Numbered from the stretch's first letter, positions 41,307 through 50,261 are shown. The stretch is 64,000 nucleotides of DNA from Paraburkholderia silviterrae (GCF_004353915.1 NZ_SMRP01000027.1:1-64000), one strand, 5' to 3'. Notes: generated by a model from the letters alone, not told the origin. Program-made: numbers and translations.

Positions 41307-42575
41307 ATGTTGAGCCAAAAAGACAACGAAATGATTTGCCGCGTCGGCGCGGGTACGCCCGGCGGCGCACTGATGCGACGTTTCTGGCACCCCGTGTGCA
41401 CGTCCGCGCAATTGCCTCACCCCGACTGCGCGCCGTTGCGGGTTCGCCTGCTCGGCGAGAATTATGTTGCGTTCCGGGATTCCGCCGGGAGCGTCGGCTT
41501 CCTCGAGGAGCTGTGCATGCACCGCGGCGCATCGCTCGCGCTCGGGCGCGTCGAGGAAGGCGGCATTCGCTGTCTCTATCACGGCTGGAAGTTCAGCGTG
41601 TCGGGCGACGTGATGGAAACGCCGAACCATGCGGATCCCAGGTACGCCGCGCGGCTGAAGGCGCCGTCGTTTCCCGTGCGCGAGGCAGGCGGCATCGTGT
41701 GGGCCTATGTCGGGCCGAAGGAGCTGCTGCCGGCGTTTTCGCGTTACGCGTTCATGGACGTGGAACCGAGCCACCGTGTCGTGCTGCGCGTCAACGTCGC
41801 GTGCAACTACCTGCAATTGGTCGAAGGCGGCGAGGACAGCTCGCACGTTGGCGTGCTGCACACCAACATGGCGCGGCCCGGTTGGAAGGAGAATGAGTTC
41901 ACGCCGAATCCCGACGTGGTCAACCCCGCCGCGCTTGCTTCCAACGATCTGGAGCCCGCGCTGAAAATCGAGGACACCCCCTTTGGCTTCCAGTACGTCG
42001 CACTGCGAAAGACTGCCGACTCGCAAGTCCGCAACGCGCGCGTGGTCCCGTTCATCGTGCCATACGGCCGCGTTATTCCGGCCCCGGCGTTTCTGTTCAC
42101 GGTCCTCGAGGTGCCCGAGGACGATACGCACACGAGCACTTACATCGTCGTCCACGGCGACGCGCCGGTGACCGAAGCCAAGATCATCGAGTTGCTCGGC
42201 CTGAACGACCCTGAGTACTACGACCGCAAGAATTGCACGTTCACGGCCAGCTGGGCGGATTCGTTCGGCCAGAACCGCGAGCTGATGAAGGAGAACTGGA
42301 GTGGACTGCGCGGCGTCGAGGTGGAAGACGCGACGATCGGCCTGTCCCAGGGGCCCCTCTACGATCGATCACGCGAACACCTGGTGCCGGCGGACCAGGC
42401 CGTCGTGCGCGTGCGCCGCGTGCTGCTGGAGTCGATCAAGCGCGTCATGGAAAACCAGCAGCCACCCGCGCTCGGCCTCGATCTGCGCGGTGTGAGCGCC
42501 TGCGACCGGCAACTCGACGAGGGCGCAGCCTGGCAAGACCTGCTGCCTTCGCATCGCCAGACAGTCGCAGCCTGA
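41307..42575 (+). CDS. Rieske non-heme iron oxygenase, phthalate 4,5-dioxygenase-like (second)
   Basis: 422 residues from ATG 41307 (AGGAG 8 nt before); the longer in-frame extension overlaps the first oxygenase. Same architecture: LCMHRGASL and CLYHGWKF for the Rieske centre, EGGEDSSHVGVLH for the catalytic iron, N-terminus LSQKDNEMICRVGAGTPGG. Clearly a paralogue of the preceding gene but well diverged (the substrate-pocket parts differ), so a second substrate or a second step is likelier than a redundant copy. Confidence 0.92.
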   Translation: MLSQKDNEMICRVGAGTPGGALMRRFWHPVCTSAQLPHPDCAPLRVRLLGENYVAFRDSAGSVGFLEELCMHRGASLALGRVEEGGIRCLYHGWKFSVSGDVMETPNHADPRYAARLKAPSFPVREAGGIVWAYVGPKELLPAFSRYAFMDVEPSHRVVLRVNVACNYLQLVEGGEDSSHVGVLHTNMARPGWKENEFTPNPDVVNPAALASNDLEPALKIEDTPFGFQYVALRKTADSQVRNARVVPFIVPYGRVIPAPAFLFTVLEVPEDDTHTSTYIVVHGDAPVTEAKIIELLGLNDPEYYDRKNCTFTASWADSFGQNRELMKENWSGLRGVEVEDATIGLSQGPLYDRSREHLVPADQAVVRVRRVLLESIKRVMENQQPPALGLDLRGVSACDRQLDEGAAWQDLLPSHRQTVAA

Positions 42576-42587
42576 GGAGGACACGCG

Positions 42588-43412
42588 ATGACCCGCAACT
42601 CCCGAATCGACGTTCCGGATTATCTTTCGCTATTGCGCCTCGAGCGCCGCGGCTTCGTGGTGCTCGGCGCCGGCCAGGGTATCGGCGAACAGACGGTTCA
42701 TGCACTCGCACAGGCCGGCGCTCGCATCCTCTGCGTCGATCGTGACGAGGCGCGCGCCAACGACGTCGCCCAATCTGTGGGCGGCATTGCGTGCGTGGCC
42801 GATGCAACGTCGCGCGACGACATGTTGCGCGTGTTCGACACCGCGCGAAAACACTTCGGCCGTATCCATGGCGTCGTCGACATCATCGGCGTTGCGGGCA
42901 TCAAGCCCCTGGCCGCCGTCGACGACGCGTCGTGGGACCAGCAGTTCGACATCGTCGTACGCCATGCCTACCTCGCGATCCAGATCGGCGGCGAAATGAT
43001 GAAGGCCGATGGCGGCGGCACTTTCGCGTTCGTCGGTTCGCTCGCCGGCGATCGCGCGGTGCAAAACGAGGTTGCCTACGCAGCGTCGAAGGCGGCGCTA
43101 CATCACCTCGTGCGCTGCGCGGGTGCCGAGTATGCGCCCTACAACGTGCGCATCAACGCGGTATCTCCGGGCTTTGTCCGTACGCCACGACTGAATCAGC
43201 GTCTGGACGAAGCGACATGGACCAGAGTCGGCAACGCGATTCCAGTCGGGCGGGCTGCCACGCCGGCGGAAATCGCGGGCCACCTGCTGTTCCTCGCCTC
43301 CGATCTGAGTGCGCATATGGCTGGCGAAATCGTCACCGTCGATGGCGGCCTCAGCGTCCTCGCCGCGATTCCCGAAGTCACCTTCGCTCCTTCGGCAGCC
43401 CCAACTCCGTGA
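42588..43412 (+). CDS. Short-chain dehydrogenase/reductase
   Basis: 274 residues. NAD motif GAGQGIGE (about 26-33), Asp in VDRDE that favours NAD, Ser in FVGSLAG and the catalytic YAASK (about 163-167). 12 bp after the second Rieske oxygenase; natural role is oxidation of the cis-dihydrodiol to a catechol or of another alcohol made by the oxygenase. An N-terminal extension of about 20 residues precedes the Rossmann fold. Confidence 0.9.
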   Translation: MTRNSRIDVPDYLSLLRLERRGFVVLGAGQGIGEQTVHALAQAGARILCVDRDEARANDVAQSVGGIACVADATSRDDMLRVFDTARKHFGRIHGVVDIIGVAGIKPLAAVDDASWDQQFDIVVRHAYLAIQIGGEMMKADGGGTFAFVGSLAGDRAVQNEVAYAASKAALHHLVRCAGAEYAPYNVRINAVSPGFVRTPRLNQRLDEATWTRVGNAIPVGRAATPAEIAGHLLFLASDLSAHMAGEIVTVDGGLSVLAAIPEVTFAPSAAPTP

Positions 43413-43539
43413 GATCGATGACGTCTTCGCGCCCGCTCAACGTCAGGTAGCCCACACGCCCGGCGCTGCGGTGCGGGCGGCCCGCGTGCTGCTTTCGCAC
43501 CGCGGAATTTACGTACAATAAAGGGTCGAAGGCCGTATC

Positions 43540-43573
43540 GGCGGATGGGCCGCTACAATCGGCCGAATCCGCC
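43540..43573. promoter_or_regulatory. Inverted repeat over the MarR -10
   Basis: GGCGGAT (43540-43546) / ATCCGCC (43567-43573) with inner arms GGCCG (43548-43552) / CGGCC (43560-43564), centred on CTACAAT; TACAAT (43554-43559) is the likely -10 of the MarR gene at 43598. A 34-bp dyad covering the promoter points to autorepression. Confidence 0.6.
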
Positions 43574-43597
43574 AGAAACTGCAAGGAAACGATCGAG

Positions 43598-44278
43598 ATG
43601 AGCCCTGCCGCCACCAAGCAAGCTGCGCGCGCCCGAACCGGCGAGAAGTCACTGGCAGCTCAAACGGAATCCACCAGGATGCCGATGCGTCCCGGCAGCA
43701 GCCTCATCGAATTCATCACATTGCAATGGCAGCGCGAACGCAGCGACCTCGATCTTTCGAACTTCCTGCTTGCAATCTACTTCATGCGCCTGGGCACACT
43801 CGTCGATCAGGCCTTCGACAAAATGTGCCAGCGCCTCGGAGGGATCAGCGGGTCCGACATGCGCGTGCTGCTCGCGTTGCGCCGCAGCGGCCACCCGTAC
43901 GCAAAGCGCCCAACCGACCTGTATCGCGCACTGCTCGTGACCTCGGGCGCGATCACCAAGAAGATCGACCGCCTCGCCGGTCTCGGGATGGTGGAGCGAC
44001 AGCCCGATCCGAGCCACGGCGGCGGGTTCATCGTGCATCTGACCAGGAAGGGCCTCGACCTCGTCGAGAAGGCAATCGTCATGCTCGCCGAGGAATCGTC
44101 GATCGCACCCGCGATGGCACACTTTTCCGAAGAAGAGCGCGCCGCCGGCAACGCGTTTTGCTTGCGCGCGCTGGCGTTGATGGAAGAGCTGGTGCTCCCT
44201 GGACTCGAAGAGCCCGAGCATTCCTCGCCGAAAGTACGAACCCGAGCGACGCGGCACGCGCCCCGCGGCCGCAAATAG
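43598..44278 (+). CDS. MarR-family transcriptional regulator
   Basis: 226 residues, longer than usual by an N-terminal Ala/Thr-rich tail of about 30 and a basic C-terminal tail (THAPRGRK-like, Arg rich). Core winged helix: GISGSDMRVLLALRRSG, RPTDLYRALLVTSGAITKKIDRLAGLGMV, wing RQPDPSHGGGFIVHLTRKG. It probably regulates the Rieske operon upstream and itself, using the dyad at 43540-43573. Convergent with the epimerase gene (70-bp gap). Confidence 0.9.
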   Translation: MSPAATKQAARARTGEKSLAAQTESTRMPMRPGSSLIEFITLQWQRERSDLDLSNFLLAIYFMRLGTLVDQAFDKMCQRLGGISGSDMRVLLALRRSGHPYAKRPTDLYRALLVTSGAITKKIDRLAGLGMVERQPDPSHGGGFIVHLTRKGLDLVEKAIVMLAEESSIAPAMAHFSEEERAAGNAFCLRALALMEELVLPGLEEPEHSSPKVRTRATRHAPRGRK

Positions 44279-44348
44279 TCGAACCGCGAGGACTAGCCCT
44301 GGGGCTGTGCCGCGTCGTACTCACCATGCCTCGCTCCGATGTTGCATT

Positions 44349-45332
44349 TCACGCCTCGTGAGTCCGAAGCCAGTTCGCATACTCTGCGATTGCGCGCTCC
44401 AACGAATATCTCGGTGCATAGCCGAGTTCAGCGCCAATACGCGAAATGTCCATGTAGAAGTTACCCATGCCAATCTCGCGGCCGACGGCGGGCGTCGAAG
44501 CCGGCTGCGTGGAGCGAAGCTGGACCTGGAAGCCGGGAATCGCCTTTTCCACCGCGCGCGCGATCTCGCCATAGGTTGTTGCGCGCCCGCTGCCGAGGTT
44601 GTAGATGTGATGCTTCAATTGCGGTGCGCGCACGACGAGGCTCATCCCGTGCGCAATGTCCTTCACGTACGACTGATCGTAGCCGTCGCTCTCGAAAGGC
44701 ACGCCGCCCTTCGAGAAGTCTGGCGCGGTGCCTGAGAGGCCTGCCTTGATCAATCGACTGGGCAGGTTGAGGAAAGTGCGATAGAGCGGGCCGAACATGC
44801 CGCTGCATCGCACGGTCACGATGTCCACGCCCTCCTGGCGGCGATAAAGATTGGCGATCACTTCGAGCGTTTTCTTCGCCCATGACTGCACGATGTAGTT
44901 GTCGCCGTCCTCCTGCAGCGGCACCGGCATGTCCTCTTTCAACGGCATGGATTCGGCGCCCAGCCCCCAATACGCATCCGATGAACTGGTGAGCACCACC
45001 CGCCTGACGCCATTGAGCTTTGCGGCCTCGAGCAGGTTCAGCTGCGCGGTGACGCGCGCCCTCACCTCGGCCGAGGGCGCCAGCAGTTTCGGCGCATAGC
45101 CGGACGTGTCGACGATGGCGTCCGGCTTGTGCGTGGCGACCACCTTCATCACCGCATACGGATCCGTCACGTCCAGATACTCGACGAACGCCTGGCCCCG
45201 CTCGATCGCTTCGGCCAGAAGCCGCGGCGCCTGGCGCCGCAGCCCGGTGACGACCACCGTTTCTCCGTGGTCGATGAGATCGCGGGCCGTGTGCTGCCCC
45301 AACATACCTGTGCCGCCGAAGACAATGATCAT
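44349..45332 (-). CDS. NAD-dependent epimerase/dehydratase-like protein
   Basis: 327 residues, extended SDR fold: GGTGMLGQHT at 6-15, YLDVTDP, TSSSDAYWG, then YIVQSWAKKTLEVI where YxxxK is expected. The lysine is kept but the residue four before it is Gln, so the catalytic Tyr seems to be missing or shifted. Last gene of the liv importer operon (59 bp after livF). It could act on the imported compound as a reductase, isomerase or binding protein; the altered active site makes a classical sugar epimerase unlikely. Confidence 0.8.
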   Translation of the reverse strand: MIIVFGGTGMLGQHTARDLIDHGETVVVTGLRRQAPRLLAEAIERGQAFVEYLDVTDPYAVMKVVATHKPDAIVDTSGYAPKLLAPSAEVRARVTAQLNLLEAAKLNGVRRVVLTSSSDAYWGLGAESMPLKEDMPVPLQEDGDNYIVQSWAKKTLEVIANLYRRQEGVDIVTVRCSGMFGPLYRTFLNLPSRLIKAGLSGTAPDFSKGGVPFESDGYDQSYVKDIAHGMSLVVRAPQLKHHIYNLGSGRATTYGEIARAVEKAIPGFQVQLRSTQPASTPAVGREIGMGNFYMDISRIGAELGYAPRYSLERAIAEYANWLRTHEA

Positions 45333-45391
45333 GGGTAGGACTCGATGTGAAAGGTTGCATCACCACTGCATGCCTGGCGATGCCAGAAAGA

Positions 45392-46195
45392 TCATGCGTG
45401 AACGCCAAGCAAGCGGTCGATCAGCGCCGGGTTGTGCAGCAGTTCGGCGCTCGCGCCGCTGTGTACGACGCTGCCGTGATCGATCACCGCGCAGCGTTCC
45501 GAATGGGCCAGCGCGAGATCGTATTTCTGCTCGACCATCACGATCGTCATGCCGGTTTCGATCCGCATGCGGTCAATCGCGTCGAGCATCTCTTGCACGA
45601 TCAGCGGAGCCAGTCCTTCGACCGGCTCGTCGAGCAGCAGCAGCGATGGGTTGGTCATCAGCGCGCGGCCTAGCGCGAGCATTTGCTGCTCACCGCCGGA
45701 GAGCTGGCTCGCATAGTGGCGCCGGCGCTCCTTGAGCCGCGGAAACAGCGCATACACGCGTGCCATGTCCCATGGTCCCATTCGACGTGCGACGCTCAGG
45801 TTCTCCTCGACGCTCAGCGACCGGAAAACCTCCCGCTCCTGTGGCACCCAGGCGATGCCCGCGCGATTGCGCCGATGAGCAGGCAAGCCGTCGACGCGCT
45901 TGCCGTCGAACCCGATCTCTCCGGCATGGTGCGTCGTGAGCCCGATGATGGTTTCGATCAGCGTGGTCTTGCCGACGCCGTTGCGCCCGATGACGACCAG
46001 GGTTTCGCCGCGCCGCACCGACAAATCGATATCGTGGAGCACGCGAGCCGATCCATAACCCGCGCACAAGCCGCGCAGTTCGAGGAGCGTGTCGGCCGTC
46101 GAGGCCACAGGCTCGCGCCGCCCGACGACCGGCGCGCTCGCGCCGCTGGCGCCCGCCGGCACGGCAAGCGCGATCTCGTTCAGTCTAGTTTCCAA
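45392..46195 (-). CDS. livF: ABC importer ATPase, LivF type
   Basis: 267 residues. Walker A GRNGVGKTT, signature LSGGEQQ, Walker B LLLLDEP, plus VPQEREVFRSLSVEENL typical of LivF. An Ala-rich N-terminal tail of about 35 residues precedes the ATPase core, so a later start is possible. It overlaps the livG end by 11 bp. It pairs with LivG to power the import complex. Confidence 0.92.
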   Translation of the reverse strand: METRLNEIALAVPAGASGASAPVVGRREPVASTADTLLELRGLCAGYGSARVLHDIDLSVRRGETLVVIGRNGVGKTTLIETIIGLTTHHAGEIGFDGKRVDGLPAHRRNRAGIAWVPQEREVFRSLSVEENLSVARRMGPWDMARVYALFPRLKERRRHYASQLSGGEQQMLALGRALMTNPSLLLLDEPVEGLAPLIVQEMLDAIDRMRIETGMTIVMVEQKYDLALAHSERCAVIDHGSVVHSGASAELLHNPALIDRLLGVHA

Positions 46196-46931
46196 GGTAC
46201 GCCTTCCTTACACGCTCGTTTGCGCGCACTTCGTCGGGCGTGCCCTGAGCGATCACGTCGCCGCCCGCGAACACCGAGACGCGATCGGCATAGCGAAACA
46301 CCAGATGCATGTCGTGCTCGATGAAGAGGATCGTCGTCTCGCCCGCCAGGCTCGAGAGCTGATCGAACAACGCGACGCCTTGCGCGGTGGACAACCCGGC
46401 CGCCGGCTCGTCGAGCAACAGCACGCGCGGCCGCATCGCGAACGCGAGCACCACCTCGAGCAAGCGTTGCTCGCCATACGACAACGTCTGCGTCGGGGCG
46501 AGCGCCGCGTCCAGCAAGCCGAACCGGTCGAGCAGCGCCGACGCTTCATCGATCTGCTTCGTCATCCGGCTCACCGAGCGCCACGACGGACGCGCCTGCC
46601 CCTCGCGCTGGCACAGCGCGAGCACTACGGACTCCAGCGGATTGAGCGTCGGGAACAAGGTGTTGATCTGAAAGGTGCGCACGAGACCATGGCGCACACG
46701 CTGCTGAGGCGTGGCCGCAGTCACGTCGCGGCCGTCGAGCAGGAGTTGCCCACCGGTTGGCTTGAGCAAGCCCGTCATGAGATTGACAAAGGTGCTCTTG
46801 CCTGCGCCGTTCGGGCCGATGACCGCATGACGCTCGCCGCGACGCATCGAAAAATTCAGGTGTTCGAAGATCTTCAAGCCGCCGAACGACATTTTCAGAT
46901 CGCGCGTCTGCAGCACGATGTCGTGATTCAT
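46185..46931 (-). CDS. livG: ABC importer ATPase, LivG type
   Basis: 248 residues from ATG 46931, overlapping the livM stop by 4 bp. Walker A GPNGAGKST, signature LSYGEQR, Walker B VLLLDEP, and the LivG-type stretch RTFQINTLFPTLNPLESV. The longer in-frame extension runs through livM and is not used. Confidence 0.93.
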   Translation of the reverse strand: MNHDIVLQTRDLKMSFGGLKIFEHLNFSMRRGERHAVIGPNGAGKSTFVNLMTGLLKPTGGQLLLDGRDVTAATPQQRVRHGLVRTFQINTLFPTLNPLESVVLALCQREGQARPSWRSVSRMTKQIDEASALLDRFGLLDAALAPTQTLSYGEQRLLEVVLAFAMRPRVLLLDEPAAGLSTAQGVALFDQLSSLAGETTILFIEHDMHLVFRYADRVSVFAGGDVIAQGTPDEVRANERVRKAYLGN

Positions 46932-47995
46932 GCGCGAGCCCCCCACCATTGCGCAAAACGCCCGGCGAGCGTGGGCAGAATGCCCTTGCGAAACATCGCC
47001 ACGATCAGCACGAGCAGCAGGCCGATCCAGAAGTACCAGTAGATCGGATTGAACGCTGCCAGCTGATCGCGCAGCAAAATGAATACGGCCGCACCGATGA
47101 AGCCCCCATACAGAACCGCGGCGCCACCAATCACGAGCATCACGAGGACATCTGCCGAGCGCGTGAACGCCAGCACTTCGGGCGACACGAACTGGCTGGT
47201 CTGTGTGAGCAATGCGCCCGCTATCCCGGCCAGCATTGCCGACATCCCGAACACGACGGTGACGTCGCGTTCGATCGGCGTACCCAGCATGACCATGCGT
47301 CGCGAGTTCTCGCGCGCGCCCAGCAACGACAACCCGAATGGCGATTTGACGAGCGCGCGCACACCCAGAAAACACAGCAGCACAACGAAGAATGTATACA
47401 GGTACGCGGTGCGCCCCACCATGTCGAACCGGAACACGCCGAACACGGGGGCGATATCGATGCCTTGCAAGCCGTCGTCGCCGCCAGTGAGGCTCGTCGA
47501 GCGCTCGACGAAGTCGAACAGGATCATGTTCAGGCCCAGTGTGACCATCAGCAGGCCGACGCCATGCAGCTTGCGCACGATATGGCCGGTCGCGAGTCCG
47601 ACGAGGCCAGCCGTTGCGCCAGCAACGATTAGACCGCTGATCGGCTCGGTCCAGCCGTACTTGCCGAGAAAGCCCGCGGTGTAGGCGCCGATCCCGAAGA
47701 AAGCCGCCTGGCCAAGCGAGGCGATGCCGCGGTAGCCGAGCAGCAAATCGAGCGAAAGCGCGAACAGGCCCCAGACCAGAATCTGCGTCAGCAGCACGAG
47801 ATTACTTTCAGGGACGAAAAACAGCGCAATCCAGGCCAGCCAGAACGCCCATTCCCAGCGGCTCACGCGGGCCCGTGAATGGAAGTATCGAACGGCGGCG
47901 CGATGAGCCGCGCCGATGCTCGCCGCGCTGCCCCGATCGCGCTGGAGATCCCTTCGGGTAAGCATCGAACGAAGTGAACGAAAGAGTCGCGTCAT
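46928..47995 (-). CDS. livM: ABC importer permease, LivM type
   Basis: 355 residues, about ten membrane segments after a basic cytoplasmic N-terminus of 45 residues. LivM motifs: LLGYRGIASLGQAAFFGIGAY, LGLNMILFDF and the EAA-like loop around LLGARENSRRMVMLG. It adjoins livH (1-nt gap). Confidence 0.92.
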   Translation of the reverse strand: MTRLFRSLRSMLTRRDLQRDRGSAASIGAAHRAAVRYFHSRARVSRWEWAFWLAWIALFFVPESNLVLLTQILVWGLFALSLDLLLGYRGIASLGQAAFFGIGAYTAGFLGKYGWTEPISGLIVAGATAGLVGLATGHIVRKLHGVGLLMVTLGLNMILFDFVERSTSLTGGDDGLQGIDIAPVFGVFRFDMVGRTAYLYTFFVVLLCFLGVRALVKSPFGLSLLGARENSRRMVMLGTPIERDVTVVFGMSAMLAGIAGALLTQTSQFVSPEVLAFTRSADVLVMLVIGGAAVLYGGFIGAAVFILLRDQLAAFNPIYWYFWIGLLLVLIVAMFRKGILPTLAGRFAQWWGARA

Positions 47996-47996
47996 A

Positions 47997-48860
47997 TCAA
48001 GCCTTCTTGCCGAGCAGGCCCTGCGGCCGCCCCATCAGGACGAGCACGGTCAGGACATAGATGAGCGCACCGCCAGCTTCGGGCAGGTAGTACTTGCCGA
48101 AGACGTCGGCCACGCCGATGAGCACCGCCGCAAACAGGGTGCCGAAGATACTGCCCATACCGCCAACCGACACGACGATCAGCACGTAGACCAGGTAGCG
48201 CAACGGGAAGTTGGGATCGAGACTCAGCAGATTCGCGGACAGCGCGCCGCCGAGGCCGGCCAGCCCACCACCGAGCGCAAACGTCAATGCGAACACGGTG
48301 CCGGTGTTCATGCCGCAAGCGGACGCGGCGCGGCGGCTGTCGACGCACGCTCGCACCATCGCGCCGAACCTCGTGCGCTCGATCCCGAGAACCATCGTCA
48401 CGGCAATCAGCACGCCCGACGCGAGCAGAAAGATGCGGTAGCGCTCGAGGCCGACACCGAGCAGCTGTGCCTGGCCGCTGAGCCAGGGCGGCACCGTGAC
48501 CGGCCGGAACGACGGTCCCCAGATGAACGCCACCGAGGAGATCGACATGAAGACGAGACCGAGCGTCAACAGCACCTGAGTCAAATCGCCGGCGTCGTAG
48601 AAGTGGCGCAGCACCAGTCGTTCGAGCGCGACCGAGAACACGCCGACGGCGACGAACGCGAGCGGCAGACTCGCGAGGAACGGCATGCCCAGCCCATCCA
48701 TCGCGCTGACCATTACATAGCCGCCGAGCATCGAGAGGCTGACCTGTGCAAGATTCACGAACTGCATCAGCCCCATCGTGACGGACAGGCCGACGGAGAT
48801 GATGAACAGCAGCACGCCATAGGACAGCCCATTGAACAGCAGCGTCGCGAGAGTCGTCAT
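47997..48860 (-). CDS. livH: ABC importer permease, LivH type
   Basis: 287 residues from ATG 48860; eight or so membrane segments. LivH motifs: NGLSYGVLLFIISVGLSVTM, GLMQFVNLAQVSLSMLGGYV and the coupling loop RTRFGAMVRACVDSRRAASA. The 16-residue upstream extension overlaps the gap to livK and lacks a ribosome site. Confidence 0.92.
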   Translation of the reverse strand: MTTLATLLFNGLSYGVLLFIISVGLSVTMGLMQFVNLAQVSLSMLGGYVMVSAMDGLGMPFLASLPLAFVAVGVFSVALERLVLRHFYDAGDLTQVLLTLGLVFMSISSVAFIWGPSFRPVTVPPWLSGQAQLLGVGLERYRIFLLASGVLIAVTMVLGIERTRFGAMVRACVDSRRAASACGMNTGTVFALTFALGGGLAGLGGALSANLLSLDPNFPLRYLVYVLIVVSVGGMGSIFGTLFAAVLIGVADVFGKYYLPEAGGALIYVLTVLVLMGRPQGLLGKKA

Positions 48861-48904
48861 GACCGTTCCCGAAGATGAAAATGTCGTTGATCGTTCACGA
48901 CCGC

Positions 48905-50086
48905 TCACCTGGCCGGTACGTCATTGAAGGTCTCGATCTCGACGTTCTGCAGCACGCCGTCGCGCTTCTGGACGCGGCGGATGTAGACGTTCTGGACGAT
49001 ATCGCCGGTGCGCTTGTCGATGACGATCGGTCCGCGCGGACTTTCAATCGAGCGGCCCTTCACGAAGGCCATGAATTTGTCGGCGTCGAAGGGGGCATTG
49101 CCCTGTGCGGCGAGCCCTTCGTAAATGAGCCGCATCGCATCCCACACCGCCACACCCGAGGCAGTGACGCGCGGCGTCTTGCCGAACCGGCTCGCGTAGT
49201 CCGTCACGAACTGCTTGTCGAGCGCGGAGTCGTGCGCGGTGGAATACACCCCTGCCGTCACGATGCCGAGCGCCGCGTCGCCTGCGGCATCGACCACGCT
49301 TTCGTCGCTCATGTCCCCTGTGCCGATCAGCTTGATGTTGCTGTTCTTGAGGCCCGAGTCGGCGTAGGCCTTGAGGAACTGAGGCACCAACTCGCCGACC
49401 GGGAAGAAAGCGAACACCGCATCGGGTTTCGCGTCCTTGATGCGCTGCATGTAGCTCGAGAATTCCGGGCTGCGCAACGGCACCCGCACCGTGCCGGCGA
49501 TCTTTCCGCCGAGCGCCGTGAATGTCTGGTTGAACGTGGCCTCGGTGTCGTGGCCCGGCCCGAAGTCCGCGACCACGACGAATGCGCTTTTCACGCCGTT
49601 CTGGTACGCCCATTGTGCGATGGGCCGCACGGACTGTGGAATCGAATAGAAAGTGCGCACGTAGTACGGCGAGCGCTCGACAATGCCCTGCGTCGCGGCA
49701 CCCGTGATGAACGTCGGAACCTTCGCTTCCGTGACGAGTGGCGCCGCCACAAGAACGTTCGGCGTGAAGTCAGGACCGATCAGCATGTCGACCTTGTCGC
49801 GCACGATGAGCTCCTGTGCGACGCGCTTGACCACTTCCGGGTTAGGGCCGGTGGTGTCGCGCTTCACGAGCTCGATCTGCCTGCCGCCGACTGTGGTGCC
49901 GTTCTCCTGTTGAAAGAGCTTGATGACGTTGTCGGCCACCTGCCCCGTCATGCCGGACGCGCCGGAGTAGGTCAGCAGCAGGCCAATCTTGATCGGCTGT
50001 TGCGCCTGTGCCGCGGCCATCACGCCGAGACTTAGCGCGGTCGTGCCCATCAGCGCGGTGAGTGTGCGAAGAAAGCTGCGACGCAT
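48905..50086 (-). CDS. livK: Periplasmic substrate-binding protein, LivK/HAAT type
   Basis: 393 residues, signal peptide 1-28 cut at AQA-QQP. Type-1 periplasmic binding fold (PIKIGLLLTYSGASGMTGQ at the mature start). First gene of the leftward operon livKHMGF-epimerase, divergent from a GntR gene. In catabolic islands such binding proteins usually serve aromatic or other organic acids rather than branched-chain amino acids; the pocket cannot be read from sequence. Expression is probably controlled through the palindromes at 50154-50207. Confidence 0.9.
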   Translation of the reverse strand: MRRSFLRTLTALMGTTALSLGVMAAAQAQQPIKIGLLLTYSGASGMTGQVADNVIKLFQQENGTTVGGRQIELVKRDTTGPNPEVVKRVAQELIVRDKVDMLIGPDFTPNVLVAAPLVTEAKVPTFITGAATQGIVERSPYYVRTFYSIPQSVRPIAQWAYQNGVKSAFVVVADFGPGHDTEATFNQTFTALGGKIAGTVRVPLRSPEFSSYMQRIKDAKPDAVFAFFPVGELVPQFLKAYADSGLKNSNIKLIGTGDMSDESVVDAAGDAALGIVTAGVYSTAHDSALDKQFVTDYASRFGKTPRVTASGVAVWDAMRLIYEGLAAQGNAPFDADKFMAFVKGRSIESPRGPIVIDKRTGDIVQNVYIRRVQKRDGVLQNVEIETFNDVPAR

Positions 50087-50153
50087 GGAGATCTCCGTTG
50101 CAATGTCAGGAAATGAAGCCGCTCACGGCAGCCGTCGAATGCCTCACACTTTA

Positions 50154-50163
50154 TTGAATTCAA
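50154..50163. promoter_or_regulatory. Palindromic operator TTGAATTCAA, left copy
   Basis: Perfect 10-bp dyad TTGAATTCAA between the divergent livK and GntR genes, 67 bp upstream of livK. An identical dyad lies exactly 40 bp to the right. Confidence 0.55.
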
Positions 50164-50189
50164 ATTTGGATTCCATCGGTGATACTCCC

Positions 50190-50207
50190 AGGATTGAATT
50201 CAATCCT
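50190..50207. promoter_or_regulatory. Palindromic operator with TTGAATTCAA core, right copy
   Basis: Perfect 18-bp palindrome AGGATTGAATTCAATCCT. Its right half covers the -35 (TTCAAT, 50199-50204) of a candidate GntR promoter with 17-bp spacing to TATACT (50222-50227), so a regulator bound here would block its own gene. Confidence 0.6.
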
Positions 50208-50261
50208 GTATGACGATCGACTATACTGACGAAAAACCAGCAGCGAGCAAGGAGGCGTCTC

